DNA of 64,000 bases from Pisolithus tinctorius. Taxonomy: Eukaryota > Basidiomycota > Agaricomycetes > Boletales > Pisolithaceae. The stretch spans positions 744,001 to 808,000 of the forward strand of contig JANFAH010000027.1 in NCBI GenBank assembly GCA_024663395.1, given 5' to 3'. The notes beneath the pieces were generated by a model. It was given only the letters and a program-made list of their open reading frames with translations, had not been told where the DNA came from and made no database searches. Made by a program: the position numbers and the translations under genes. Of this stretch, positions 55,022-64,000 are shown piece by piece (position 1 is the first letter of the stretch; every line of letters begins with the position of its first letter).

Positions 55022-56474
55022 ATGGAGCCCTTGCCGTAAAGTCAAAACCGACACCGATCAACCCGATAATAAAACATCCTACTTAACGAAATATCTAGGT
55101 TCTTCGTCCTTGGTGTTGGTACTGCGAGCGTGAGTTTGAAGATGAAAAAGGTCAGCCTACTCGTCTGGCGTCTGCTGTGTGCCGCTCACTGACGCCTTGT
55201 CCTCATGCAACATCAAAAGGCGAAACACTTCAAGTGTGGCATGTGCCCTCGCCGTCTGAATACCGCCGGTGGTCTTGCAGTTCACGTTCGGCAAGTGCAC
55301 ATACTCGAACCAGAAAAGTGCGCAGTCGTGTTCCTATATCTCCTTCCATCTTACTGATCCGCCTCAGCCTGCCTCGAATCGAGAACGCATTGCCCCGGTC
55401 GGGACGGCTATGAAGTGGAAATCTTTGGTATGGAAGGTATTCCTGCACCTGACGTCGCAGACTATAAACGCCGCAGGGAAATCGAACTTGGCCTCGCTGC
55501 GGGTTCCATTTCCCAACCCCAACCAAAGCGTCCCAAGATCGACAACCGACCTCTTTCGGAGGATGAGCTGCGTGCCCAGTTGGAAGCCCGCAAGGCACTC
55601 ATGGGTGCATCGAGCGATGCACCGGCTGCTGCTCCTGCTCCAGAGGCAACTTCTGCAGTTTACAATACCGCTCCGACCGCATATGCTGTACCACCTGCTC
55701 CTACTCCTGGCATCACCCCTCTAGGTGCATCGCCGCCTCCTGGGCTTCCCGGCATTTCTTCGCCACCGTTCATGCCCGGTTTTCTCCCTCCAGGACCTTT
55801 CCCGGGCGTCCCTCCAATGGCTTCTCCATTCCCTGGCATTCCAGGATTCCCTCCTGGGTATGTCTTGTGATGTAGCTTTTATAGTTGTTCATATCTAATT
55901 CTACTTTCCAGCTCTCCACCCCCTGGCTTTCCTATGCCGCCTCCGGGTCTGCTGCCACCACCTGGAATGCTTCCCCCAGGTGCACCACCATTCCCTCCTG
56001 GCGTTTCCCGTCCGCCTCTTCCGCCGCCCACCTTCGTGCCTGCGAGCTCATCTTCGCCAGTCGCGCCTATGAATGGGACGCCTGCTTCAGCTCCACCTAC
56101 AGGGTCTGTGCCTCCCGCAGCCACAGCACTACAGCCACCGGCGGTGTCCCTCTCACCGCCACTTGTACTTCCTAATCCTGCTCTCGAGCAAAAGTATGGA
56201 CCTTTCAAGAAGAAGACCGACTTGAAAAAATATGCAGATCCCAATTTCTCCCCTGTATGTACTGCGTTTTTCACCCTCACTTCGTCTGTTTTGGCCATGG
56301 CTTGCTCACGGGTCCACCCTTTTTTTGTGCTCACAGGAAGAGAAGCGTGGACGTTCTGCGAAGTACTACTTCGCCAGCGATGCAACGAATACCACACCAT
56401 CACAAGATCAAATGGCCAGTGGCACAGAAGAATTTCGCGGGAAGAAACGTGCACGCGCGGAGGATTTCCTCTAA
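55022..56474 (+). CDS. BuGZ/ZNF207-like C2H2 zinc-finger protein, frame disrupted
   Basis: Exons 55099-55150, 55200-55317, 55368-55857, 55912-56254, 56337-56474. The start is uncertain; ATG 55022 is a candidate but does not join in frame. The exons give [15 protein letters not shown], then [20 protein letters not shown] and [10 protein letters not shown] (two C2H2 fingers), [17 protein letters not shown], a long Pro/Gly region, and a C-terminus ending [10 protein letters not shown]. This is the BuGZ/ZNF207 pattern; animal BuGZ binds microtubules and the kinetochore protein Bub3, and the fungal role is inferred. Two lesions: the first intron ends TTG instead of TAG (55197-55199), and an extra C in CCCC (55393-55396) shifts the frame within NALPGRDGYE. 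Both are single-base indels, so assembly error is as likely as gene loss. Confidence 0.75.
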
Positions 56475-57967
56475 CTATGTACGTGCATACATACGCTTAC
56501 CGACGAAAGTGGAGTGGGAGAGGTGGTGTTTGGTCAACCTCGTTTCGTTGTGATGGGTCACGTTGTGCGGGTCTCCTCGTTCTCTTTCGTTTAATCTTTC
56601 CAGCTAGGACCGGTCTGCTGCAACGGGCGGTAATCGTGGGTGTCGGGAACGGTAATGGTATGGGAAAAAAGAGTCGGTCGGTGGAAGTTGGACGATGAAT
56701 ACCCGCGACGATGGAGAAAGACTTATCAGTCCGTCCCATCCACCTACTTCTTCACCACGCGAGCTTCCACACTCATGGTTTCTTTTCCTCTATCGTATAT
56801 TCCACCCGTCTCCCATCCCCTCACGCTGTGCGAGACATCCAACGTACTTTGCGCTAGAAGTTGGTAAAGTGACGGATGTTCTTGGAGATCGTGGTTCCCG
56901 GTGCGGTGCCTGTCTTTGTTTTGTTGTCTTGACCATACTCCCTTCTCCCCTCCCTTTCGTCGTCCCCTACGCAAACTCTCGCAACCCCCCTCTCTCATCC
57001 TGCACTATCCCCCTGCGGTATCGTAACAATTGTACGAATGGACAGATTGGAAAAAGATTTGTCATTTTTCCCGTCCAATCACGCTTCCTACTTCACTTAG
57101 ATGTTTTTCTCCGCTTTTCCACTTCGAAATCGGAGGTTACGTGCAGATGGATGCGAACGAGGTAAAGGTTGGTGTGAATATATTTTCGTCGGTCTATATA
57201 TGTGGACTTGAGCTTGCGTTTGGGTGAGTGGAAGGGGTGTCCGTCTGAAACCTCCTTACGAAAACACCAGCCATCTCTGGCGTTTGGCACGTTCAACCCT
57301 CATAGTCGCCGTGGCACAACGATTCAAATGTAAGCGTTAGGCAGGGCCGGCCCAGAGGTATCGGGGTTTAGGTTTTTCCCTGCTCACAAGATATTTGTAT
57401 GTGGCAGTGTGGAGGGAGTGAGTCGTATCTTCTCTATCAATACATCCGTGCTCATCACAATTACTGGAATAAATAGATCTGAACAATGCGAATACTAGTA
57501 AGTGTTAGCACGACCCGGTGAATAGTGATTGCACGTAGACCCCAACTCGGGCCTTGGTCAATCCTTCCAGGATTGACTGAAACGTAATCAGTAGTCGTTC
57601 TCGTATTTACAAGTAGGTCGGTTGTCGTGGAGAACACTATGTATGCATACATACCGCACAAGTAACCTCTGCTGCGGGAGTACGCTGTCGTTAGTAGGGC
57701 CCAGGCTCTACTCGTGGGCCCGGGCCGAGCGGTGTCGTTGAGTCACCCACGCCCTTAACGTCACCGCATCGATTCCCAAGATAAGGTGGCTTGCGGAAAT
57801 AGCTGCGGAGTGAGTTTCCGGACGTGTCTCCACTTACGTCCTGCAGCTATCAAATGGTACTGGCATGAGATCTCTCCTCGCGCAGGAGTACTTGCTGGTG
57901 GAAGTAGATATATAGATGAAGGACCAGGTTATATACACACCACGCAGGTAGTAGTCATATCCTACAA
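56475..57967. other. intergenic between convergent genes
   Basis: 1.5 kb between the BuGZ-like gene (plus) and a BTB gene (minus). Several open frames of 60-156 codons show no motifs and look like chance. GCAGGGCCGGCCC near 57342 resembles a hAT terminal repeat, but no matching end was found. Confidence 0.4.
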
Positions 57968-58804
57968 CTATGGACTAAAAACTTCGCGTATGAACGGGGT
58001 GTAGTCGAGGCTTTCAGCTTCTTTGTCCCTATCGCCGAGGACAAGGCGTCGAGTGCTGTATTGCTGCGTCCGAGTACGATCCTTGTAGGTGAATGCGAAT
58101 TCTTCCACGACCATCTCTAGCCGAAGTTTCTCTCGCACTAAAGCCAACTTCAGCGCGTTTTCGAAGCCGATACAACGCCCTTCTTCTATACTGATCGGTG
58201 TGGGTCTTTTGGCTAGCGCCAGAAAAGCGGGGAGTAGCCACTCTCTGACGTTGTATTGCAAAGCGAGCACCACTTTGTCTATAGGGTCGACCGGCTTGGA
58301 AGGAATGTCCAAATGTTGAATAGCAGCATTACGCAACCCAACGAACTCCCACATCGTAGACAACTTGAGGACCGAGATCCATTGGCCGCGGTCCAAATCC
58401 GAACCCCTATTTGTCCCATGTTTTCCGGTGCATGGCATGAACGTCAACTACGGGTGTAAATTACGTGAGTGCACACACTGACCTGTACATGAGGGCTTGC
58501 AACAAACTTTCAAATTCCTTCTTAGAAATGTCTTGCAGAATCACGGCGCACGTATCACTCTGTCCTTCAACTGTCTCGGATTCACCTTGGGGGAGTAGAA
58601 ACATGTCCCTGAAGACAGTGGACTCGGCCTCTGACGGCTCCCTGGAAATCCGGAACAGCGAATCCTCTACCTAGTAGAAGGGCGCGTTGGAATATGAGAA
58701 CAGAAGGCAGAAGCGAGACGTACGAGGAAGGTGATTGTGTGAGTATAAAATTCCGAGTGCTTTGAGTAGCTACTTGCTGTAGCTGAAACGGTGCTGTCGG
58801 ACAT
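57968..58804 (-). CDS. BTB/POZ domain protein, 235 residues, 3 exons
   Basis: Exons 58804-58724, 58670-58483, 58406-57968; the sum of 708 is divisible by three and introns are 53 and 76 bases. Starts MSDSTVSATASSYSKHSEFY. The BTB core (VEDSLFRISREPSEAESTVFRDMFLLP, about residues 28-90) is followed by the helical block usual in agaricomycete BTB proteins (QWISVLKLSTMWEF, VREWLLPAFLALAKR). The short length suggests a single-domain member. BTB domains mediate dimerisation and often recruit Cullin-3 (established); its partner is unknown. It is divergent from the gene at 59638, with about 830 bases between them. Confidence 0.8.
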
Positions 58805-59572
58805 GAGAGAAACGACCAGGGTGTTGAACGTGCGAGTCCAGCGAGGCGTACAGGCGGTATCGAGTGGTGGTCCACACGTGAACTGAACATCCTAGGATTG
58901 AGGCAGAAGACCACCACACGAGCTTACCCTTACCATGCGCCGTGCATGGCTAATCGTGTCAAGGCAAAATAGGGGCTTCGCAGGTCTCACTGACGACTGC
59001 GAAGGTCAATACAAATGTCACCAACGCTTCGAGCTTCAAGATATGTTCCGCGGACTCTTTCAATTTTACTAGTCTCTAACCCAACTGAGAGACTCGCCCC
59101 GGAAGGATACAGAGATAACCTTCTGGGATGAGTCAGTACTAGCAATAGGGTAAGTTCGAGGTCGCATCTGAAAATCTGACGCACCTCGGGAAGACAACTT
59201 GTTCAAAGACCCCGTCACTGAATTACGTAAGTCGGACAGTTGGATTCCTCACCGATGGACTCGATGATGACTGCGAACATTACTCCACACAAACGATGCT
59301 GAAACTTCGCTGCGTACGTACTACGCGTGTCTTATTGGAAGTCTGATCGTTCTGAATGGCGAGTGTGCTACTTCCAGGTGCTTTTGGAGGGTTAACGTTG
59401 CTCGTCATTTGGCTCATCCCGTAGATGCTCAGGGATATCGGTACACGACGTCCAGGGACTGTTCCTCCCTGCTTGCGTATCTTAGAAGAGCGTACAGTCC
59501 CGCAGTATGCAAGTGTGTGTCGGAATGTGTTGCCTCCGCAAGCTTGCACGGGTGGCTGACAGGGACAGCACA
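58805..59572. other. divergent intergenic region
   Basis: Upstream DNA of the BTB gene (minus) and the membrane protein gene (plus). Small open frames at 58987-59184 and 59280-59573 (minus) have no recognisable content. Confidence 0.4.
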
Positions 59573-59580
59573 TATATAAA
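59573..59580 (+). promoter_or_regulatory. TATA box of the membrane/PB1 gene
   Basis: TATATAAA, 65 bases upstream of ATG 59638, followed by a pyrimidine-rich leader. Confidence 0.55.
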
Positions 59581-59637
59581 AAATGTATCCTCCCCCCTGT
59601 TTTCTACCCCCCGCCCGGTTTTCTTTCTTCGCCCACC

Positions 59638-62600
59638 ATGTCTCCTACCCTGGTACCTGTCGTCAACGCTCGCTCGGCCGTCCTTTGTCATGTCAAGCGT
59701 GCAGAGGGCCACACAGATACCTCAGTCGTCGTGCTGGCAGTCATATGCGTCGTTATTCTCACCGTGACTCTTCTTTCCATCGCACGTTACTTCTGTCGGG
59801 AACGCCGCCGGAACTCGTCATCCTCCACCGATCCCAGCAGTCGATCCCCGTCTCACTGGTACTCTCCTCGATGTCTTGGGTCACTCCGGACTGGCCGTAC
59901 CGCGACTTCCAGCCACCAAGACCCTTTGCCCGCGCTCCCGCCCAGAGATCCAGTTCGTCCTTGGCCTGCGACGTACCGCCCAAGGTATCCCCGTGTGCAC
60001 TTCGCAGATCGTCCATATTCGCATCGATCACATCGTTTTGGCGAGTATCGTCCGGGTAGTCTCGCTGTATATCGACTCAGCGGCCTCAATGCATACCAAC
60101 CGGGAGATCATCCTCCACGCCGACCGAGTGGCTTCAATACATACGCCCCTGGTGGTCTTCCTTTGCACCGCAGGCCCCGTCCATACAATATGAAGCGTTC
60201 ACGCCTCCGGACAAGCTCCCCCATCCCTGAGGCAGATCCTGTCCCGGAGAGCAGTGAGACGAACGAGGTTGACGTTCAGGTTAGTGTTCGTGTTGGCATC
60301 GTGCACTTGCACTCATCGTTCGGTTAGCTTTCCGATATACCCCAATCACACAACGCACAGAGCGTTCGTTGCACGCCGGCAGTAGTACGCAAGGTAGGTG
60401 TACGAATATCTTGTACCATATGTACTTATCCTCCGTAGACGAGTATTGGAACGTCGGAGGAGGCTCGAATAAGCCATGAAACTGTTAACGAAGTTGATGC
60501 AGCCAACGACTCGGTATGCCTCTTCTTTGTCATAAGTGGCGCACTTAACATGCTCCGCTCCGTACAGGCTCCCGAGTGCGCCTCAGGAACTGACACGCTT
60601 CGGGCGGGAACAGATGAAGAACGCTTAGGAGAGTGTGAAGTGAGTACGTGACGACGAGACCCTACAGATCTGACGTCCTTCAGCCCAGCGAGGCCCACAA
60701 GGACGAGCATACTGGAAGTGCGGTGGTATCTCTTCATTCCACCTTTTCGGATGAGGACGATAGTGATATCGACGAATGTGGCGATGATGATTCTGGGGAA
60801 TCCGCCTGTAGCGTAGAGCAAGGCCGATGTGCTGTCTCCGGGGATCCAGAGCTCGAGATATCGTTCGGTTCCCTTGCTGACTTGTACGTCCTTGATGATG
60901 AAAACGACGAGGTCGACGTCGAAGACGAAAACGAAAACGAAGATGAAGACGAAGACGAAGACGAGGACACTATCAGCAAAAGCTACGACTTCTCTCTCGA
61001 ACTCGTTGGCTCGTCTCACCGCCCAGGCTCTTACCTTGGTATTCCGGGGCCTGCGTGGTATCCTCCTGCGGTTCGATTCTCTCCTCCAGTCAAGGTTCGA
61101 CTGCCGACTAGTGGTCCTGCAAGTCCGATGCGGCCACCGTGTAAACGACTCTCCTTGGATCAAAAATATGCGAACCAACCAGAGACGCAATTGCTGGTTG
61201 TCGACGAGGCTGACGTCGACGTCGATCCACTTAGAGATCCACGCTCCTCGTTAGATGAAGAATACGCGAACGACCTGGAGACGCGATTACTGATTGTGGA
61301 TGAAGCTAACACCGACGTTGATCCACTTGCAGACGCACGCCCCTTATCAGACGAAGAATGCGCGAACGACCTGGAGACGCAATCGCCGGTCGTCGACGAA
61401 GCTGACATCGACGTTGGTCCACTTGCAAATACACGTTCCTCATCAGACGATGAACGCGCGAACGAACTGGAGACGCAATCGCCGATCATCGACGAAGCTG
61501 ACATCGATGTTGGTCTACTTAGATATATACGTTCCTCATCGGACACAGAAGGGGCGAACGATCCGGAGTCGCGATCTCTGATCATCGAGGAAGTCGGTAT
61601 AGATGTTGGTCCACTCACAGATACTGTCCGTGCATCGATTTGGGGGCGGACTTGTCAAGAAACGCTTAACGCCGTCGTTGTCGTCGAAACCGAAAACGAC
61701 TGTCAATTTTTACGATTTACTGCGAAACCCTCGATGGCCGACAGTCCAGAAGACGACACGGCAAGGCATTCGGATGATGACGCTGGCGTCACATGCGACC
61801 TTCCAAACGTCGGCGCCGATAACGCGACTACGATTACGACTCCTGTGGAAAAACAGGAGGGGGGCGAGAGCCATTACTCCGAGAGCCCGAACGAAGATGC
61901 CGACATCGAGTTAGACGTGATTCTGCGGGAACTCCGCTACGATATATCTTTTTTCCCTTCTGACGAGTGTGCCAAGGACGACGATAGTCTTGTTCACGAT
62001 TTGAATACAAGCGCACCATCCCTTTCTTCGTCTCCTGCAATGTCGAGCAGCTGGGACTCGTTGGCAAGTCTGAGCCAGAGAAAGCAGGTAGACCCCGGAT
62101 CTCACGCTACGGACCCTCTCTCGACATCTCCAGCACCAGTCGAGCGCGTCGAGCACGAGGAAGTTCACCCGCTGCCTGGCGCGTCGGAATACGTAACGAT
62201 ACTCATCCCCACTCATCGTCGGAGCCAGGCTTTGCACGTCAAGCGCGTGGAAGAACTTATCGGCTGCGAACGGCCATCCGACAACGGCTCCACGGGTGCG
62301 ACCACCGAGGAACGACGCGATTCTCTACCAAAGTGGGCCCCTGTTGACGGGATGATCATCATCAAGGTATATGTTCAAGACACCGATGACACGTGGAAAG
62401 TTCGCGTTCCGGAGGACATTACTCTACAGCGATTCACGTCGAAACTCCTTTCGAAGCTTGGATTCCACGTCGCATTTAGCGGTAGCTGTTTCGATGGCCC
62501 CGAATATTACTTCCGCACGGACGACGTCTTTCGATGTTGGGTGGCCACACGTATCCGAAATGGTCGTAACCTCCCCATAGCTGCACACGTCGTTGGTCCC

Positions 62601-62801
62601 CCTCCACCTCCGAAAACGGATATGGGTACGGCGAACGCTGTCTCGATTCCGACGACTCTTAGCGTTCGCGGCAAGTCTGCGAGTGGTGTGCGTTCGGAGT
62701 TCTTCCCTTTCAGATATAGGGATTCTCTTGATATCATTCTTCAACGTATTTCGAACGTTTTCCAATCGCCGATCGGGCGTTTTCATAGGTGGGATGGGTG
62801 A
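59638..62801 (+). CDS. single-pass membrane protein with acidic 32-residue repeats and PB1-like C-terminus, 979 residues
   Basis: Exons 59638-60279, 60361-60393, 60439-60513, 60568-60639, 60684-62801; all four introns are phase 0 and the sum of 2940 is divisible by three. ATG in strong context (CCCACCATG). No cleavable signal peptide; one membrane segment at about residues 30-52 (SVVVLAVICVVILTVTLLSI) followed by CRERRR, so the long C-terminal part should be cytoplasmic. An acidic Asp/Glu run lies near residue 350. Five repeats of 32 residues (DEEYANDLETRLLIVDEA type) span about 430-590. A PB1-like fold (MIIIKVYV...VRVPEDITLQRF...LGF...TDDVF..WV) lies at about 828-912. PB1 domains pair with other PB1 or related domains (established). 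A signalling scaffold role is inferred. Confidence 0.75.
61150..61620 (+). repeat. 96-base in-frame tandem repeat, five units
   Basis: Encodes five 32-residue units with a conserved AN(D/E)LET...VDEAD(I/V)DV core in the membrane/PB1 protein. Units have diverged more than those of the 78-base array. Confidence 0.8.
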
Positions 62802-63121
62802 ATTTTGTCGTATCATTTGGACTATAGACCGCATACTACTATTTCTCGTGGTTGATTCTGTACGTTGTGACGGATATCATTATTACATATCATTATACGG
62901 ACTATCCACAGTTGATCTGGCAGTGCGAACACCGCAGAATTAGAGTTCCTGTGTAATGTGAAAAGAATGACGTTTACTACGAGGTCCGAGCGCGACGCCG
63001 CAAGTATTTCTCCTACCCTCACGGCGCACGCTCGGAGTCCACCCTATATGTAAAAAATATAGTGCGCGAAATTTATGTGAGCCGTCCACATGCGAAGTAC
63101 AGAAGCCTTAAGATGAATTCG
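62802..63121. other. short intergenic between convergent genes
   Basis: 320 bases tail to tail between the plus-strand membrane/PB1 gene and a minus-strand BTB gene; probable shared 3' region. Nothing else seen. Confidence 0.5.
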
Positions 63122-64000
63122 TTACATGTCGACTGAATAGAGCACATCGTCGAACAGAGGTTCCTTGATAAGACGACCCGCCAAATCCTGAGAAGTGGCT
63201 TCAATAAGTATGCGTTCATGAACGAACGCCTTCTCCGATTTGCAAAAATCAAGCATGTGTCTCCAGCAGTCTGGACAGACACGTCCGTAATCGACTTGTT
63301 GGAATTGTTGCATTGCATCAGCGTATGAGAGAGGGTTACGTCCGTCGAGCAGAGATCGACCCATGCCATTCCACCAGACCTGTCGCCAGTCATTGGTGCA
63401 GGACTTCCGGTCCTGGCAACGCTTGGAGTGGATCATCGATGGGGGTTCACATGCCACAATGCGGCGATGAATGTCAAGTTTCTCTTTGACCATGGCGAGA
63501 GTGTTCCAGACAGGGTGGGTAAGAAGGTTGCAATCTAAGTCGTTCAGGAGAAGCGGAATAAGCCGGCTGAATGCATATTGGAAGGTCTCCTTAATGTGAT
63601 ATTTCAGCGAGATGGAGATTAGCTTGGCGGGATGTATAGCCTGGCGGCGGTTTTCGAGTTGATCGAGGGCGTAATCACGAGCAGCCTTCGACTGGTACTT
63701 CCAACTTACTTCGAGCAGCTGAAATATCGTTTCGTCCTGCATTTTTGCAGTGTCCGGACGCCACCTGAGAATAACAATATGGTTCATGACGATGTACAAC
63801 GCTCGTAGGTTGAACAGACTTACTTGTTGTAGCAAACTGAGAGGAATAATTCGAACCCTTCAGCCGTGACTTCAGAGATGATGATTGGCTGCTCATCACT
63901 TTTTCCGTCAACTGGGACGAGTCCGGCATCGCTATTGGTGCCTAACATATCCCTGAAAGTCATGGATTTGTCCGAGAGAATGCTTCCGTGGACTTTAAAT
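63122..64000 (-). CDS. BTB/POZ protein, C-terminal two exons, cut by window edge
   Basis: Exon 64000-63824 (partial) reads FKVHGSILSDKSMTFRDML, the middle of a BTB domain, to FELFLSVCYN. An intron of 59 bases (63823-63765, GTAAGT...CTCAG) follows. Exon 63764-63122 gives KWRPDTAKMQDETIFQLLEVSWKY, a helical region and a Cys-rich part (VACEPPSMIHSKRCQDRKSC, VCPDCWRHMLDFC) typical of the longer agaricomycete BTB proteins. The 5' end lies beyond 64000. Distinct from the shorter BTB gene at 57968. Confidence 0.8.

Noticed and set aside
56695..57165. 156-codon open frame downstream of the BuGZ-like gene
   Set aside because: Unusual composition with no domain; overlaps other chance frames in both strands.
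57342..57730. hAT-like element starting GCAGGGCCGGCCC
   Set aside because: The GC-rich block near 57690-57725 is not a convincing inverted partner and no clear 8-base duplication was found.
1..64000. tRNA, rRNA or snoRNA genes
   Set aside because: I saw no cloverleaf, A/B-box pair or rRNA core sequence by eye; a covariance-model scan would be needed to exclude small RNAs.

Overview
The window is fungal nuclear DNA, most likely from an agaricomycete (mushroom-forming basidiomycete). The evidence is short introns of about 50-60 bases with GT...AG ends, three Ty3/gypsy chromovirus families, a Ngaro-type tyrosine-recombinase retrotransposon, and host proteins of agaricomycete type (BTB proteins, an expanded P-loop GTPase family). 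No RNA genes or bacterial-type features were seen. The species cannot be named from the sequence.

Layout. 1-6919 holds a decayed chromovirus (family 1, minus). 6920-8037 holds an unplaced remnant and a tandem duplication of about 315 bases. 8038-33977 is a nest: an old family-2 chromovirus (minus) sits in an older TG...CA element ('T' element). It was split by a Ngaro element (11358-25085), which was itself split by a family-3 chromovirus (13464-21646, perfect 5-base target duplication). Its gag was split again by another T element (26438-32621). That T element carries a giant foldback palindrome (26725-32029, arms of about 2.6 kb, 7-base target duplication), each arm holding the same solo LTR. 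33978-38630 is CpG-poor DNA with a broken accessory gene and two solo LTRs. 38631-46215 is an intact family-2 chromovirus with perfect target duplication. 46216-51418 is CpG-poor and holds an open frame of 39 exact 78-base repeats. From 51419 on there are host genes: a GTPase (minus), an unresolved minus gene, a BuGZ/ZNF207 homologue (plus), a BTB gene (minus), a membrane protein with a PB1-like end (plus) and a second BTB gene cut by the window edge (minus).

How the elements work. All three chromovirus families share a Tf1-like plan: the LTR transcript start is complementary to the primer site two bases inside the 5' LTR, pol is reached by a -1 frameshift at the end of gag with a stem-loop behind it, and the integrase ends in a chromodomain. 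Families 1 and 2 also repeat their 3' polypurine tract inside pol. Families 2 and 3 carry an extra spliced gene on the opposite strand between pol and the 3' LTR. It encodes a charged coil followed by six cysteines spaced like a Zn2Cys6 cluster. I know of no description of such a gene in these elements.

History. Old DNA from about 7.7 kb to 52 kb has lost nearly all CpG to TpG/CpA, as expected from cytosine methylation and deamination. Young insertions and the centre of the palindrome keep CpG. The decay ends inside the host GTPase gene on one side and between the two copies of a tandem duplication on the other.
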